Positions 1 through 8,412 are shown, numbered from the stretch's first letter. The stretch: DNA of 64,000 bases from Pseudomonas anatoliensis (GCF_017976235.1 NZ_JACVHC010000001.1:806001-870000); one strand, 5' to 3'. The notes: generated by a model not told the origin, from the sequence alone. Numbers and translations are program-made.

Positions 1-1
1 C

Positions 2-1219
2 ATGGCCTTCCGGGATCGCTTCGTCACCTACAACCTGGATTATTCCCGTGGTCTGCAATCGCTGATCGCCAAGCAGTTCCGAGCGGTGCCGCAAGATCAA
101 TGGCCAGCGCTGGCGGCGTCGATGGACAAGGACTTCCAGCCGTTGCACATCGTGCTGGCGCGTATCGATGACGCTGAATTTACCGACATTGAGCGTGAAC
201 GGCTGCGGCGCGGCGAGAACGTGGTGCGCATTGGTGACTGGGGCTGGCGTACCCTCGCGGTAGCGCCGCTGGACGACAGCATGGCAGTGCAAATGATCGT
301 GCCGCCGGATCCGATGGACGTCGATCTGTTGTACTGGAGCATCAACGTATTGATCGGCGCGACACTGCTCGCCTGCCTGTTGATGTGGTTGCGCCCGCAC
401 TGGCGTGATCTGGAACGCCTCAAAGGCACCGCCGAACGCTTCGGTAAAGGCCATTTGAGCGAACGTACGAAAATCGCTTCAAGCTCCAACATCGGCAGCC
501 TGGCGGTGGTGTTCGACACCATGGCCGGTGACATCGAGAACCTGCTCAATCAGCAACGCGATCTGCTCAATGCGGTGTCCCACGAATTGCGTACGCCGTT
601 GACGCGCCTGGACTTCGGCCTCGCGCTGGCGCTGTCCGACGACTTGCCGCCCGCAAGCCGCGAACGTTTGCAGGGATTGGTTGCGCACATTCGTGAGCTG
701 GATGAGTTGGTGCTGGAATTGCTGTCTTACAGTCGTTTGCAAAATCCGGCGCATTCACCGGAACAGGTCGAAGTCTCGCTCGATGAGTTCATCGATAGCA
801 TCCTGGGCAGCGTCGATGAAGAGTTGGAGTCGCCAGAAATCGTCATCGACGTGCTGCTGCACGGTCAGCTCGAACGTTTTTCGCTCGACCCGCGGTTGAC
901 CGCCCGAGCGATTCAGAACCTGGTGCGCAATGCCATGCGCTACTGCGAGAAACGCATACAGATCGGCGTGCAGGTTGATGCTGAGGGTTGCGAGATCTGG
1001 GTGGATGACGACGGCATCGGTATTCCCGACGATGAGCGCGAACGGATTTTCGAGCCGTTTTATCGACTGGATCGCAGTCGGGATCGGGCCACGGGCGGGT
1101 TTGGGTTGGGATTGGCAATCAGTCGCAGGGCTCTGGAAGCTCAAGGCGGGACTTTGACAGTCGAGTCTTCGCCTTTGGGTGGGGCGCGATTCCGTTTGTG
1201 GCTGCCGACCGCCGCCTGA
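2..1219 (+). CDS. rstB: RstB-like sensor histidine kinase (5' end outside window)
   Basis: Inner-membrane sensor kinase of a two-component system. The visible 405 residues carry a periplasmic part, a membrane segment near residues 112-128, a HAMP-like linker containing WLRPHW and GHLSER, the H box HELRTPLTR near residue 195, and the N, G1 and G2 boxes (NLVRNAMRY, DDDGIGIP, GFGLGLAI). WLRPHW...RFGKGHLSER closely matches the linker of E. coli RstB as I recall it. An ATG sits at base 2, but RstB has an N-terminal membrane helix that is missing here, so the gene almost certainly begins upstream. The partner regulator would also lie upstream. Confidence 0.85.
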   Translation: MAFRDRFVTYNLDYSRGLQSLIAKQFRAVPQDQWPALAASMDKDFQPLHIVLARIDDAEFTDIERERLRRGENVVRIGDWGWRTLAVAPLDDSMAVQMIVPPDPMDVDLLYWSINVLIGATLLACLLMWLRPHWRDLERLKGTAERFGKGHLSERTKIASSSNIGSLAVVFDTMAGDIENLLNQQRDLLNAVSHELRTPLTRLDFGLALALSDDLPPASRERLQGLVAHIRELDELVLELLSYSRLQNPAHSPEQVEVSLDEFIDSILGSVDEELESPEIVIDVLLHGQLERFSLDPRLTARAIQNLVRNAMRYCEKRIQIGVQVDAEGCEIWVDDDGIGIPDDERERIFEPFYRLDRSRDRATGGFGLGLAISRRALEAQGGTLTVESSPLGGARFRLWLPTAA

Positions 1220-1230
1220 AACTCAAATCC

Positions 1231-1329
1231 CTGTAGGAGCTGTCGAGTAAAACGAGGCTGCGATCTTTTGATCTTGTTTTTTAAGGATCAAGATCAAAAG
1301 ATCGCAGCGTGCCGCAGCTCCTGCAGGGG
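1231..1329. repeat. REP pair (inverted repeat)
   Basis: Two head-to-head REP elements: TGTAGGAGCTGTCGAG...GCTGCGATCTTTTGATC, then the complementary arm GATCAAAAGATCGCAGC...GCAGCTCCTGCAGG. It lies between the kinase stop and the 3' end of pncA, so the two convergent genes share it. Confidence 0.9.
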
Positions 1330-1340
1330 GGTAGCGTTGT

Positions 1341-1967
1341 TCAGGTCAGCTTGGTCGATTGAATGAGTCCAACGCCAGCGCCCTGCATCCGGTCGATCGC
1401 GGCCGCCAGCGATCCATTCATGTCGATCGCCCGGCAAGCATCCAGCACGACAAACGCATTGAACCCCGCGGCCCGAGCGTCCAGCGCCGAGTACATAACG
1501 CAGAAATCCAGCGCCAGGCCGACCATGTAAACCGTGTCTATACCGCGCTCTTTCAGATAACCGGACAGCCCTGTGGTCGTGCGACGGTCTGCCTCCAGAA
1601 ACGCCGAATAACTGTCGATGTCAGGATTGCAGCCCTTGCGAATGATCAATTGGGCGTGGGGCAGGTCGAGTTCCGGGTGAAACTCGGCGCCGGGTGTGGC
1701 TTGCACACAATGCTCGGGCCACAGGGTTTGCTCGCCGTAAGGCAACTGGATGACATCGTAGGGTTGGTGGCCGGGGTGACTGGAAGCGAACGAAGCATGA
1801 CCGGTTGGGTGCCAGTCCTGGGCAATAACGACCTGTTTGAACTGGCGGGCTAGGCGGTTGATCAGCGGCACAATTTTATCGCCTTCAGGCACCGGCAATT
1901 GGCCGCCGGGAATGAAGTCGTTCTGAACATCGATCACCAGTAAAGCAGTACGAGAAGAAATGGGCAT
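1341..1967 (-). CDS. pncA: Nicotinamidase (pyrazinamidase)
   Basis: Isochorismatase-fold hydrolase of 208 residues that converts nicotinamide to nicotinate in NAD salvage. The catalytic Asp lies in LLVIDVQNDF near the N terminus. The metal-binding region contains QDWHPTGHASF, and the nucleophilic Cys is in LDFCVMYSALDA, as in E. coli PncA. Length is normal for the family. The ATG at 1967 has GAGGAT upstream. It is a single gene with no obvious operon partner. Confidence 0.93.
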   Translation of the reverse strand: MPISSRTALLVIDVQNDFIPGGQLPVPEGDKIVPLINRLARQFKQVVIAQDWHPTGHASFASSHPGHQPYDVIQLPYGEQTLWPEHCVQATPGAEFHPELDLPHAQLIIRKGCNPDIDSYSAFLEADRRTTTGLSGYLKERGIDTVYMVGLALDFCVMYSALDARAAGFNAFVVLDACRAIDMNGSLAAAIDRMQGAGVGLIQSTKLT

Positions 1968-2016
1968 CGGTGAATCATCCTCGGAAAATCACTCGCTCAG
2001 CATAGAGCAGTCTGGG

Positions 2017-2775
2017 TCATGCACTTATGCGGCTTTTCAACAATTTTGCCTTGTCTTCCAGTGCCGTCGGGGCGTCGTGGCCGATCAGCATCCAGGCATG
2101 CTCGCGCTCGGTCCAATACACCACATTCATTGCGTGCCGACGTTCATGTTCCAGCGGCCGGCTGCCGCTGTTCGAGCGGGTGACGCACAGCGCCAATGGC
2201 CCGTGCCTGGCATCCAGATAAACGATCTGCGCAATCGGCACACCGTCATATTCAAGCATCTGTGCGCGTTTGAATTCGGCGCCCGGCAGTTTCAATACGG
2301 TGGGCGAAAGACTCAGGCCCATTCGCGCATCGACCGTGCGCAACTGCGCGCGTTGTGTGGCTTCGTCGGCAGGAAGGTGGTCGAGCGTCTGCGGCCCGTA
2401 CAGCGCCATATAGTCGCCGACCAAGCCTCGCCACTCATGCGTTTGCTGCGCCTGCCAGCCGAGAAACAAGCGGTCGGCGAGTACGCCGCCGGCCACCAAT
2501 GTTGCGGCGGCAGCGCCGATAAACCAGCGCCGACTCAGTCCCGGGGTTTCTGGCGAAGGTATGGCATCCAGCCGTGCTTGCAGGCGATCGAGCGGTGCCT
2601 GTTGCGCCAATTCATCGTAAGCGTTCCGGTATGGCAGGCTGCTGCGGTTCAGCCACTGCACGCGCAGGTTCAGCAGCGGATCGTTGGCAATGGCGGCGTC
2701 GAGTTGGCGGCGATAATCCTCGGCGATTTCGCCGTCCAGATACGCCACCAGTTGCTCATCCGAAGGTGTGTTCAT
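2017..2775 (-). CDS. Membrane anti-sigma factor
   Basis: 252-residue protein with an acidic cytoplasmic N-terminal anti-sigma segment (begins with DEQLVAYLDGEIAE, the usual start of zinc-less FecR/RsiW-type anti-sigma factors). One membrane helix spans about residues 85-106 and a periplasmic domain follows. Its ATG overlaps the stop of the sigma gene (TGATG), so the two are translationally coupled, as expected for a sigma/anti-sigma pair. By analogy it should hold the sigma factor inactive until an envelope or oxidative cue; the signal cannot be read from the sequence. Confidence 0.85.
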   Translation of the reverse strand: MNTPSDEQLVAYLDGEIAEDYRRQLDAAIANDPLLNLRVQWLNRSSLPYRNAYDELAQQAPLDRLQARLDAIPSPETPGLSRRWFIGAAAATLVAGGVLADRLFLGWQAQQTHEWRGLVGDYMALYGPQTLDHLPADEATQRAQLRTVDARMGLSLSPTVLKLPGAEFKRAQMLEYDGVPIAQIVYLDARHGPLALCVTRSNSGSRPLEHERRHAMNVVYWTEREHAWMLIGHDAPTALEDKAKLLKSRISA

Positions 2776-3290
2776 CAGCGATCGCCTTCGGTGGTTTTCG
2801 GGACCGCTTGCAGTGGCGGGTATTCGGCGAGCTTCAGGCGGGCGGTGGCCAGACGACTCATTACGGTAGCGATCGGTACTTGCAGGATCTCGGCGACTTC
2901 GCGATACGAAAGGCTCTCGACATAGGTCAGATACACCGTCTCGCGCTGGGTTTCAGGCAATGCATCGACGCGGCGGATCACCTGCGCCGCCATGACGTGT
3001 GTTTGCGCCGCGTATTCGCCGTCGAGCGTCAGTTGCCCATCCGCCTGCCCACCATCCTGACGTACGCGGCGGGCGCGTACTTCATTGAGCCAGATCGAAT
3101 GCAGAATGCTCAGCAGCCAGAGATCCATGCGCGTACCCGCGACGTATTGCGCAGAACGCTCCAGCGCACGCACACACGTTGTCTGCACGAGGTCCTCGGC
3201 CACATGCCGATTGCGCGACAGCAGCAAACCGTAGCGCCACAGTCGTGCGAGGTGCTGCGCAAGTTCTGCTCTGAATGCCTGATCGCTGAT
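2775..3290 (-). CDS. ECF-type RNA polymerase sigma factor (probable ATC start)
   Basis: Small sigma-70 family protein. Region 2 has RNRHVAEDLVQTTCVRAL and the WLLSILHSIWLNEVR segment; region 4 has LPETQRETVYLTYVESLSYREVAEIL...TVMSRLATARLKL. The nearest standard start is TTG at 3227 (150 aa), but that cuts off part of region 2.1. Coding continues upstream in frame (AFRAELAQHLARLWRYG) up to a stop at 3305. The only plausible initiator there is ATC at 3293 or 3290, and GGAG at 3300-3297 is well spaced for the second. I chose 3290 (171 aa). Overlaps the anti-sigma gene. Confidence 0.8.
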   Translation of the reverse strand: MSDQAFRAELAQHLARLWRYGLLLSRNRHVAEDLVQTTCVRALERSAQYVAGTRMDLWLLSILHSIWLNEVRARRVRQDGGQADGQLTLDGEYAAQTHVMAAQVIRRVDALPETQRETVYLTYVESLSYREVAEILQVPIATVMSRLATARLKLAEYPPLQAVPKTTEGDR

Positions 3291-3302
3291 GATGGACTCC
3301 GT

Positions 3303-3518
3303 TTATGGGTTTTCAGGTGCTTGATGAATCGATGTCAGTGCGTGGGCACCGCTGGTGAGCAGCGCGCATTTCTGGGTCTTGCTGTCCCAGACCTGGCCTT
3401 TTGGACACTCGGGTTTCTGCACGGGGTTCTTTTCTTCGCCACTGGCCATGACCATTGGGCTGGACAGGGCGGCGGCCAGTAGCCACGGGGCGGCGAACAT
3501 AACGGATCGGATAGTCAT
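3303..3518 (-). CDS. Small secreted protein with a paired-Cys motif
   Basis: 71 residues: a cleavable signal peptide (MTIRSVMFAAPWLLAAALSS...VMASG) and a short mature part with CPKGQVWDSKTQKC, a two-cysteine loop like those of small chitin-binding-like exported proteins. Start chosen at 3518; an in-frame ATG at 3542 would extend the signal peptide. It ends about 13 bp before the sigma gene on the same strand, so it may be the first gene of that operon. Function unknown. Confidence 0.65.
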   Translation of the reverse strand: MTIRSVMFAAPWLLAAALSSPMVMASGEEKNPVQKPECPKGQVWDSKTQKCALLTSGAHALTSIHQAPENP

Positions 3519-3644
3519 GGGCAAGGCTCCACGAAGGGACATGTCTGTGTTTGAAAAGCACAGAGCGAAATTTTATTCATTACATAGACAGTGACTGTTC
3601 TGGGCGGAAGTAAATTCCAGGAATATGGCGTCTGGCAAAATCCA

Positions 3645-3675
3645 CGGTGGGAGCGAGCCTGCTCGCGAAGGCTGA
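3645..3675. repeat. Single REP element
   Basis: A lone element of a second REP family: GGTGGGAGCGAGCCTGCTCGC followed by GAAGGC. It has an internal palindrome (GCGAGCctGCTCGC) and lies between two minus-strand genes. Confidence 0.6.
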
Positions 3676-3699
3676 TCGAGCACCAACAAATAATCCGGA

Positions 3700-4035
3700 T
3701 CAACTCAGTTGACGCGTATCGATCATTTTCTTCCGATCCCTTACCCCACGAACCACCAGATACAACAACGGCCCGATCGACACAAAAACCGCCGTCAGCA
3801 ATAAATAAGGCACCACCGACCAAACCGTCTGCCCACGTGAGCGGGCATCCTTGACCATCCAGACCCCGGCCAGCGTCGCCAGCAGATATAGATCAATCAC
3901 CACTTGCGCGGTATCCGGCCGCGACATGAGGCTGATGCCGAAATCGATCAACGACTGCTCGGCCTGGAGCATCACCGAAACTGTATAGCCGGTAAAGGCG
4001 AGCAAAGCCGTGAGGGGCAGGGCGATAGACATCAT
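3700..4035 (-). CDS. Small inner-membrane protein (DUF2834-like)
   Basis: 111 residues with three hydrophobic segments (about 5-24, 45-64 and 70-95) and a basic C terminus ([13 protein letters not shown]). The topology, length and [10 protein letters not shown] segment suggest the DUF2834-like small membrane proteins of Pseudomonas, but the family call is from memory. Adjacent in-frame ATGs at 4035 and 4032 follow AAGGAATGAACCC. No function is known. Confidence 0.6.
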   Translation of the reverse strand: MMSIALPLTALLAFTGYTVSVMLQAEQSLIDFGISLMSRPDTAQVVIDLYLLATLAGVWMVKDARSRGQTVWSVVPYLLLTAVFVSIGPLLYLVVRGVRDRKKMIDTRQLS

Positions 4036-4217
4036 GGGTTCATTCCTTGAAGTGATGAGCAGAACCGCCAGCCTATCTTTTGTGCCGGAAATTGGCCATT
4101 GACTTGCCAGCAGTGCTCGGGCTAATTTTCACGCCATGACTTCCAATGTATTGCGTTGCCAGCCAAGCATTATTACCGCCATTCCTCATTTGGCGGGCTA
4201 GCTCACGACTGCAGCAC

Positions 4218-4242
4218 CCAACCCGCCCTAGAGGCGGGTTTT
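4218..4242 (+). terminator. Rho-independent terminator
   Basis: Perfect 8-bp stem AACCCGCC / GGCGGGTT with a 5-nt CTAGA loop and a T tail on the plus strand. No plus-strand gene is recognised in 4036-4217. A minus-strand frame there (ending 4073) reads as a coherent peptide but could not be assigned. Confidence 0.65.
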
Positions 4243-4283
4243 CACTTTCTGTCTCCCGGGTTTTAACGAAAAACACCGACCCC

Positions 4284-4377
4284 TGTAGGAGCTGCCGAAG
4301 GCTGCGATCTTTTGACTTTGGTTTTTGCAATCAACTGCAAGATCAAGAGATCGCAGCGTGCCGCAGCTCCTACAAGG
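4284..4377. repeat. REP pair (inverted repeat)
   Basis: TGTAGGAGCTGCCGAAGG...GCGATCTTTTGAC, spacer, then AGATCGCAGCGTGCCGCAGCTCCTACAA. It sits immediately upstream of the threonine dehydratase gene and inside its probable leader. Confidence 0.9.
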
Positions 4378-4395
4378 ACCGTGAGTCAGGAGACG

Positions 4396-5403
4396 ATGAT
4401 GAACGACCAGCGAGCCCTGCTTGAGCACTACGTAAAAAAGATCCTTGCAGCGCCGGTGTATGACATTGCCGTACGCACGCCATTGCAGGCTGCGCCGGCA
4501 TTGTCCGAAGCGCTCGGCAACCGCATCCTGCTCAAGCGCGAAGACCTGCAACCCACGTTCTCCTTCAAGATCCGCGGTGCCTACAACAAATTGATGCAAC
4601 TGAGCGACGAGCAGAAGGCGCGTGGCGTGATCACCGCGTCGGCCGGCAATCACGCGCAAGGCGTGGCACTGGCAGCGCGTGAACTGGGCATCGCGGCGAC
4701 CATCGTCATGCCATCGACTACGCCCGAACTCAAAGTGCTGGGCGTACGAAGTCGCGGTGCCGAAGCGCTGCTGCACGGCGAGAGCTTCCCGTTCGCCCTG
4801 GCCCACGCACTGCAAATGTCCGAGCAGTCAGGGCGCACCTTCGTTTCACCCTTCGATGACCCGGACGTTATCGCCGGACAAGGCACCGTTGCGATGGAAA
4901 TCCTTCGTCAGCATCAAGGTGCACTGGACGCAATCTTCATCCCGGTAGGCGGTGGCGGTTTGATCGCCGGCATCGCGGCTTACGTCAAATACCTTCGCCC
5001 GGAAGTGCGCATCATTGGTGTCGAGTCAGAGCACTCGGCGTGCCTGCAAGCTGCGCTGAACGCCGGGCAACGGGTGGTTTTACCCCGCGTCGGCACCTTC
5101 GCCGACGGCGTGGCCGTGGCGCAGATCGGCGAGTACGGGTTTGAAGTGTGTCGCTTTTGCGTAGATGAAGTCATCACCGTCAGCAACGACGAACTCTGCG
5201 CGGCGATCAAGAATATCTACGACGATACCCGCTCGATCACCGAACCTTCCGGCGCGTTGGCGGTGGCGGGGATCAAGCAATACGTGGCGAGAAGTGGTGT
5301 GCGCGAGCAGACCTTCGTGGCAATCGACTCAGGCGCCAACATCAACTTCGACAGCCTGCGCCACGTCGCCGAGCGCGCCGCTGCATGCGGCGCCCCGGCG
5401 TGA
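4396..5403 (+). CDS. Threonine dehydratase, short form without regulatory domain
   Basis: PLP-dependent fold-type II deaminase of 335 residues converting threonine (or serine) to a 2-oxo acid and ammonia. The PLP lysine is in TFSFKIRGAYNK; the Asn/Gly loop is SAGNHAQGVA and the phosphate-binding loop is PVGGGGLIAGIA. Biosynthetic IlvA enzymes are about 500 residues with C-terminal ACT-like domains for isoleucine feedback. This protein stops after the catalytic domain, so it is probably a catabolic or unregulated form. ATG at 4396 is immediately followed by another at 4399; CAGGAG lies upstream. Coding-like sequence upstream is the REP element read through. Confidence 0.9.
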   Translation: MMNDQRALLEHYVKKILAAPVYDIAVRTPLQAAPALSEALGNRILLKREDLQPTFSFKIRGAYNKLMQLSDEQKARGVITASAGNHAQGVALAARELGIAATIVMPSTTPELKVLGVRSRGAEALLHGESFPFALAHALQMSEQSGRTFVSPFDDPDVIAGQGTVAMEILRQHQGALDAIFIPVGGGGLIAGIAAYVKYLRPEVRIIGVESEHSACLQAALNAGQRVVLPRVGTFADGVAVAQIGEYGFEVCRFCVDEVITVSNDELCAAIKNIYDDTRSITEPSGALAVAGIKQYVARSGVREQTFVAIDSGANINFDSLRHVAERAAACGAPA

Positions 5404-5409
5404 TGGCGA

Positions 5410-5715
5410 TCAGGGCAGCAATGGGCGCAGGAAGCTGCGCTCGTAGCTGATGATGAATTTCTTCTCGACCAGTGATTCCACCAGCGCGGTGCTCTGCGGG
5501 TCGGTCATCGCGATATGGCGGTAGCTTTCGTAATCCGCCAGCGACGGAAAACTGAACAGGCAGTAGGCGATATTGCTCGCACCCTCGGACGGCAAGAAAT
5601 AGCCGTGATGGGTGCCGCCCAGTCGCTCGACAATGCCGAGCCAGGCCTTGGCGTAGGCCTCGAACTCGGTCAATTGGTAAGGGTCGATCACGTATCTGAC
5701 GTGGCAGGTAATCAC
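5410..5715 (-). CDS. NIPSNAP family protein
   Basis: 101-residue ferredoxin-fold dimeric alpha/beta barrel protein of the NIPSNAP family (MITCHVRYVIDPYQLTEFE...YCLFSFPSLADYESYR). It initiates at GTG with a good AAGGAG 8 nt upstream. Its 3' end faces the threonine dehydratase with only 6 bp between. Members are small and of uncertain function; no catalytic residues can be assigned here. Confidence 0.85.
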   Translation of the reverse strand: MITCHVRYVIDPYQLTEFEAYAKAWLGIVERLGGTHHGYFLPSEGASNIAYCLFSFPSLADYESYRHIAMTDPQSTALVESLVEKKFIISYERSFLRPLLP

Positions 5716-5736
5716 CGATGACGCTCCTTGCTCAGG

Positions 5737-6222
5737 TCATTCCTGAAGGGCAGTGCCGACTTTGTCCGAGGCGGACCAGATGCGATAGCGCACTTCGACG
5801 TCCGACGGCGCGTAGACCACCACTGGCAGCTTGCTGTTGTAGCGCAGCATGAAGCCGTCGCCGACGACAGGCACGAACGCGCGTTTCTTCTGCGAGCCGG
5901 GTGGGCAGGCCATCATCGTGCTCATCGGGCCGATGACTGTTTCCAGTCGGTAGAACGGGTAACCCCAGCCTTCGAGGTTTTTCTCGTCCAGCATCCCGCC
6001 GAGGCGTTGAAGATTGCAGTCCACTTCAAGGGTTTTGCCCGCGAGAATCTCGACCTGGAAATTCTCTTCCTTGTCCTGCTTGGGCAAATGAATGACCTGA
6101 CGGGTGAAACCTGTCTCCGCCTTGGGATACGGCGCGACGTCTTCCAGTTTGGCCGCGTGGGCGAGGGTGGACAGGCTGGCGATCATCAGGCCGACGGTCG
6201 CGTAAGCTGGGAAAGAACCCAT
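5737..6222 (-). CDS. eco: Ecotin, periplasmic serine protease inhibitor
   Basis: 161-residue exported inhibitor of trypsin/elastase-like proteases. It has a signal peptide to about residue 23 (ends LAHA). The ecotin core is clear: [24 protein letters not shown], the reactive loop STMMACP with Met at P1, and [15 protein letters not shown]. Both core cysteines of the disulfide are present. Start chosen at the ATG at 6222 because AAGGAGG precedes it by 6 nt; the open frame extends further upstream without a signal. It protects the cell from host or predator proteases. Confidence 0.96.
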   Translation of the reverse strand: MGSFPAYATVGLMIASLSTLAHAAKLEDVAPYPKAETGFTRQVIHLPKQDKEENFQVEILAGKTLEVDCNLQRLGGMLDEKNLEGWGYPFYRLETVIGPMSTMMACPPGSQKKRAFVPVVGDGFMLRYNSKLPVVVYAPSDVEVRYRIWSASDKVGTALQE

Positions 6223-6298
6223 AAAAGCCTCCTTGCAGGTGTAGTGTGGTTGAGCGCCATTCTTACCGTCACCGACGCTGAATGCAAACCGTCGCCGA

Positions 6299-6342
6299 CA
6301 TGCAATTTGCAGTGCCTCCATGGGCGATTCATGCAATTTGCA
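6299..6342. promoter_or_regulatory. Two 13-bp direct repeats upstream of ecotin
   Basis: CATGCAATTTGCA occurs perfectly at 6299-6311 and 6330-6342, a 31-bp period (about three helical turns on one DNA face), 77-120 bp upstream of the ecotin start. Each repeat is itself nearly palindromic (TGCAA/TTGCA). The arrangement resembles an activator site; the protein is unknown. Confidence 0.4.
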
Positions 6343-6593
6343 ACTGGCTTAATGCTGGCCCTGTCGGCAAGTGCTTGATTTCACGAGGGTCAAAACGATC
6401 CGATGAGAGGCATGCTTTATGCGTCTGTCTGGTGCAGCGCACCGGATTCGGGCGCCTACACTCCAAGAGGCATTTCGCCGTACCACCGTTTGCTACACCC
6501 AAGGAATAAGCGGGGACACACCCGTGCAGGGGCAGCAAAAACGGTCAACGTGAAGAGTTGATTGGCAGTCTCATCAATAAGGAGAGGTTCATC

Positions 6594-6863
6594 ATGTTTC
6601 TTTCTGCCTTGGAACTACGCAACATCATTGAAAGCAGCTTTCTGCCTAAACGTTGTCAATGCACGTTGTCGCCGGACCTGTCGATGACCGTCAAGGTTTT
6701 CGGCGATCACAAGACCGACCAGGTCGAACTGCTGGTTAGTGACATCGATGCCAGCCACCTCAACGGCTGTCGTGAGATCAATGAACTGATCGCCGGGCTG
6801 CGTTCGGATCTTGCGCGAAAAACGTCGCCGCATCATTACAGTCCACGATCCAGAGCCGTTTAA
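6594..6863 (+). CDS. DUF1652 family protein
   Basis: 89-residue cytoplasmic protein starting MFLSALELRNIIESSFLP with a conserved cysteine pair (RCQCTLSP) and the TDQVELLVSDID segment typical of the Pseudomonas DUF1652 family. The ATG at 6594 follows AAGGAGAGG. Its 3' end overlaps the convergent membrane-protein gene by 4 bp. Function unknown. Confidence 0.8.
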   Translation: MFLSALELRNIIESSFLPKRCQCTLSPDLSMTVKVFGDHKTDQVELLVSDIDASHLNGCREINELIAGLRSDLARKTSPHHYSPRSRAV

Positions 6864-7258
6864 CGCACCGTTTCACCCAGTTCGACCGTCACGCGCCGGG
6901 CCTGCAAAAATCCAAGGCCCAGCGCGAACTCGACCAGCACCGCGAGCAGAATCCCGGGGCCGGCGTGGCCGTTCAGCCATTCAGCAAAACCCAGCACTGC
7001 CAAACCAAAACACCCAACGATAAACCCGTTGCTCAGCGCATTACGCCCAAGCGACGGCGGTGCCGTGCGCACCAGATAAAACATCACCCCCAACGCCGCA
7101 AACAACACCGCACTGCGCCGCGCAACAAACCCCGCGACCTCCGAATACTCGATGCTCCAGATCGCCAACAACACATCCGGCAAAAATCCCCAGACGATGG
7201 CCAGCAGAAAACACAACAAAGACGTGAAGCTCGACAACGTGCGAAACGACAACTGCAT
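6860..7258 (-). CDS. Small four-helix membrane protein
   Basis: 132 residues with four predicted membrane helices (about 9-28, 42-60, 76-94 and 102-120), including FVARRSAVLFAALGVMFYLVR. Start set at the ATG at 7258 (MQLSFRTLSSF); the 36 codons further upstream are not membrane-protein-like. It resembles the small DUF4345-like membrane proteins, but this is not certain. Function unknown. Confidence 0.7.
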   Translation of the reverse strand: MQLSFRTLSSFTSLLCFLLAIVWGFLPDVLLAIWSIEYSEVAGFVARRSAVLFAALGVMFYLVRTAPPSLGRNALSNGFIVGCFGLAVLGFAEWLNGHAGPGILLAVLVEFALGLGFLQARRVTVELGETVR

Positions 7259-7347
7259 GGCTAATCCTTGCGGCAGTGAGGCGGGCCCCGAGCATAACCC
7301 CGCGAGCCCGCCAAACCTACCGCAACGCCATAAATCAGACTTTTCTG

Positions 7348-7617
7348 TCAGTTCTGGTAACTGCATGCGTCAGACAATTTCCGATAACTGATTTCCTCAG
7401 GCTTACCGTTATTGTCGATGTACTTCATGTCGGCAGTAATCACCTTGCAATCCTGCGTTGGCGGCTCGGTCAACGACACCACTTTCGCCACATGCAGCGG
7501 CATGCCGTACTGATAAGGAACGGCGCTGGACGAAGTGGACGCGTCATTGGCCTGGGCCAGCCCGGCGAATGCGGTGGAGGCGAGGGCGGTGGTGAGCAGT
7601 AGCGTGCGAATGTTCAT
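7348..7617 (-). CDS. DUF2790 exported small protein
   Basis: 89 residues: a signal peptide (to about residue 23, ending AQA) and a mature part with YGMPLHVAKVVSLTEPP, CKVITADMKYIDNNGKPEEISYRKLSDAC. That is the DUF2790 signature common in Pseudomonas, including a conserved disulfide pair. ATG at 7617 with GGGAG upstream. Periplasmic, function unknown. Confidence 0.88.
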   Translation of the reverse strand: MNIRTLLLTTALASTAFAGLAQANDASTSSSAVPYQYGMPLHVAKVVSLTEPPTQDCKVITADMKYIDNNGKPEEISYRKLSDACSYQN

Positions 7618-7739
7618 GGTGCGACTCCCGTACGACGGATGAGAGTTCGGCGCAATGCAGCCGAACCTGCCGCACTGGGCGTCAGCGAGAGGCTGAGGGC
7701 GTGCGGTTCAGTAGAGTTTTTGACCACGGCGTTAAGTGA

Positions 7740-8105
7740 TGGTTAACCCAGCTGAACGCCGGCTGTCAGGGAGTGGGGCGATTTCCGCGGGAGGGAGTGC
7801 GGATTCCTACAAGGCCAGATGCCTTGTCTGCTTTCGGCGGCTGGAGTGGGGCGGTTATGGTTCGGTGTCGCTGCAAAATCAGCGATTCGGGTTTGGTCAC
7901 CTGAACACCACACCAATGCAGATGTGCCATCATTTGCCCTGCGGACATCTATATCTTTGCAGAGCGTTGTTATGGTGGCTGCGTGCAGGACGCCTTCGGG
8001 CGAGCTGAGTTTGGTGTTGTCTCGGTTGACCAAGCCTGCACGCGGCCGCCTCCACTGTTTGGTCACGGTATTGGCGGTTAAATTCGAAAACATCGAGTAT
8101 TTAAA
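7740..8105 (+). other. Long non-coding leader upstream of the DUF6124-like gene
   Basis: There is no convincing gene between 7618 and 8105. The plus-strand text (for example the stretch around 7850-8060) resembles sequences I remember at many loci in Pseudomonas genomes, directly ahead of DUF3077/DUF6124 genes and often mis-annotated as short ORFs. It ends AT-rich just before the ATG at 8106. It could be a conserved leader RNA or a repeated mobile-like element; this rests on memory plus position. Confidence 0.4.
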
Positions 8106-8402
8106 ATGCCAATTATCAAACCGCTCCAAAACCGCTATCTCGCCCTAAACAGCAACGTTACCGAAAGCCCAACGCTGCTCATCGACACCGAAGCCAACCC
8201 CAAAGACATCCTCGAAGCCGCCGTCCAGCGCGTCCGCGCCTCGGCCGACCTGCTCGAAACCCTGCATTGCCTCTGCTTCAAACACGCCGATGTTCAAGAC
8301 ATTCCGCACATTACGCATGCGTTGTACCTGCTGATTCAGGACGGCAATGATTTGCTTCAGGTGGCGCAGCAGCAGATGTTGAACTGGAAGGCGCCTGCTT
8401 GA
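8106..8402 (+). CDS. DUF6124/DUF3077-like small protein
   Basis: 98-residue mostly helical cytoplasmic protein. The core LEAAVQRVRASADLLETLHCLCFKHADVQDIPHITHALYLLIQDGNDLL matches the pattern of the multi-copy Pseudomonas DUF6124 (formerly DUF3077) family. The ATG at 8106 has no strong Shine-Dalgarno. It is convergent with the immunity operon and they share the terminator at 8413-8443. Function unknown. Confidence 0.75.
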   Translation: MPIIKPLQNRYLALNSNVTESPTLLIDTEANPKDILEAAVQRVRASADLLETLHCLCFKHADVQDIPHITHALYLLIQDGNDLLQVAQQQMLNWKAPA

Positions 8403-8412
8403 GTCCACCCGC

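Noticed and set aside
4073..4330. Minus-strand 85-codon frame before threonine dehydratase
   Set aside because: Its first part is REP DNA; the rest (LARQMRNGGNNAWLATQYIG) reads plausibly but has no start or family, so it is only noted.
7743..8129. Minus-strand ORF of 128 codons in the DUF6124-like leader
   Set aside because: No ribosome site or domain, and similar short ORFs are a known annotation artefact of this type of leader.
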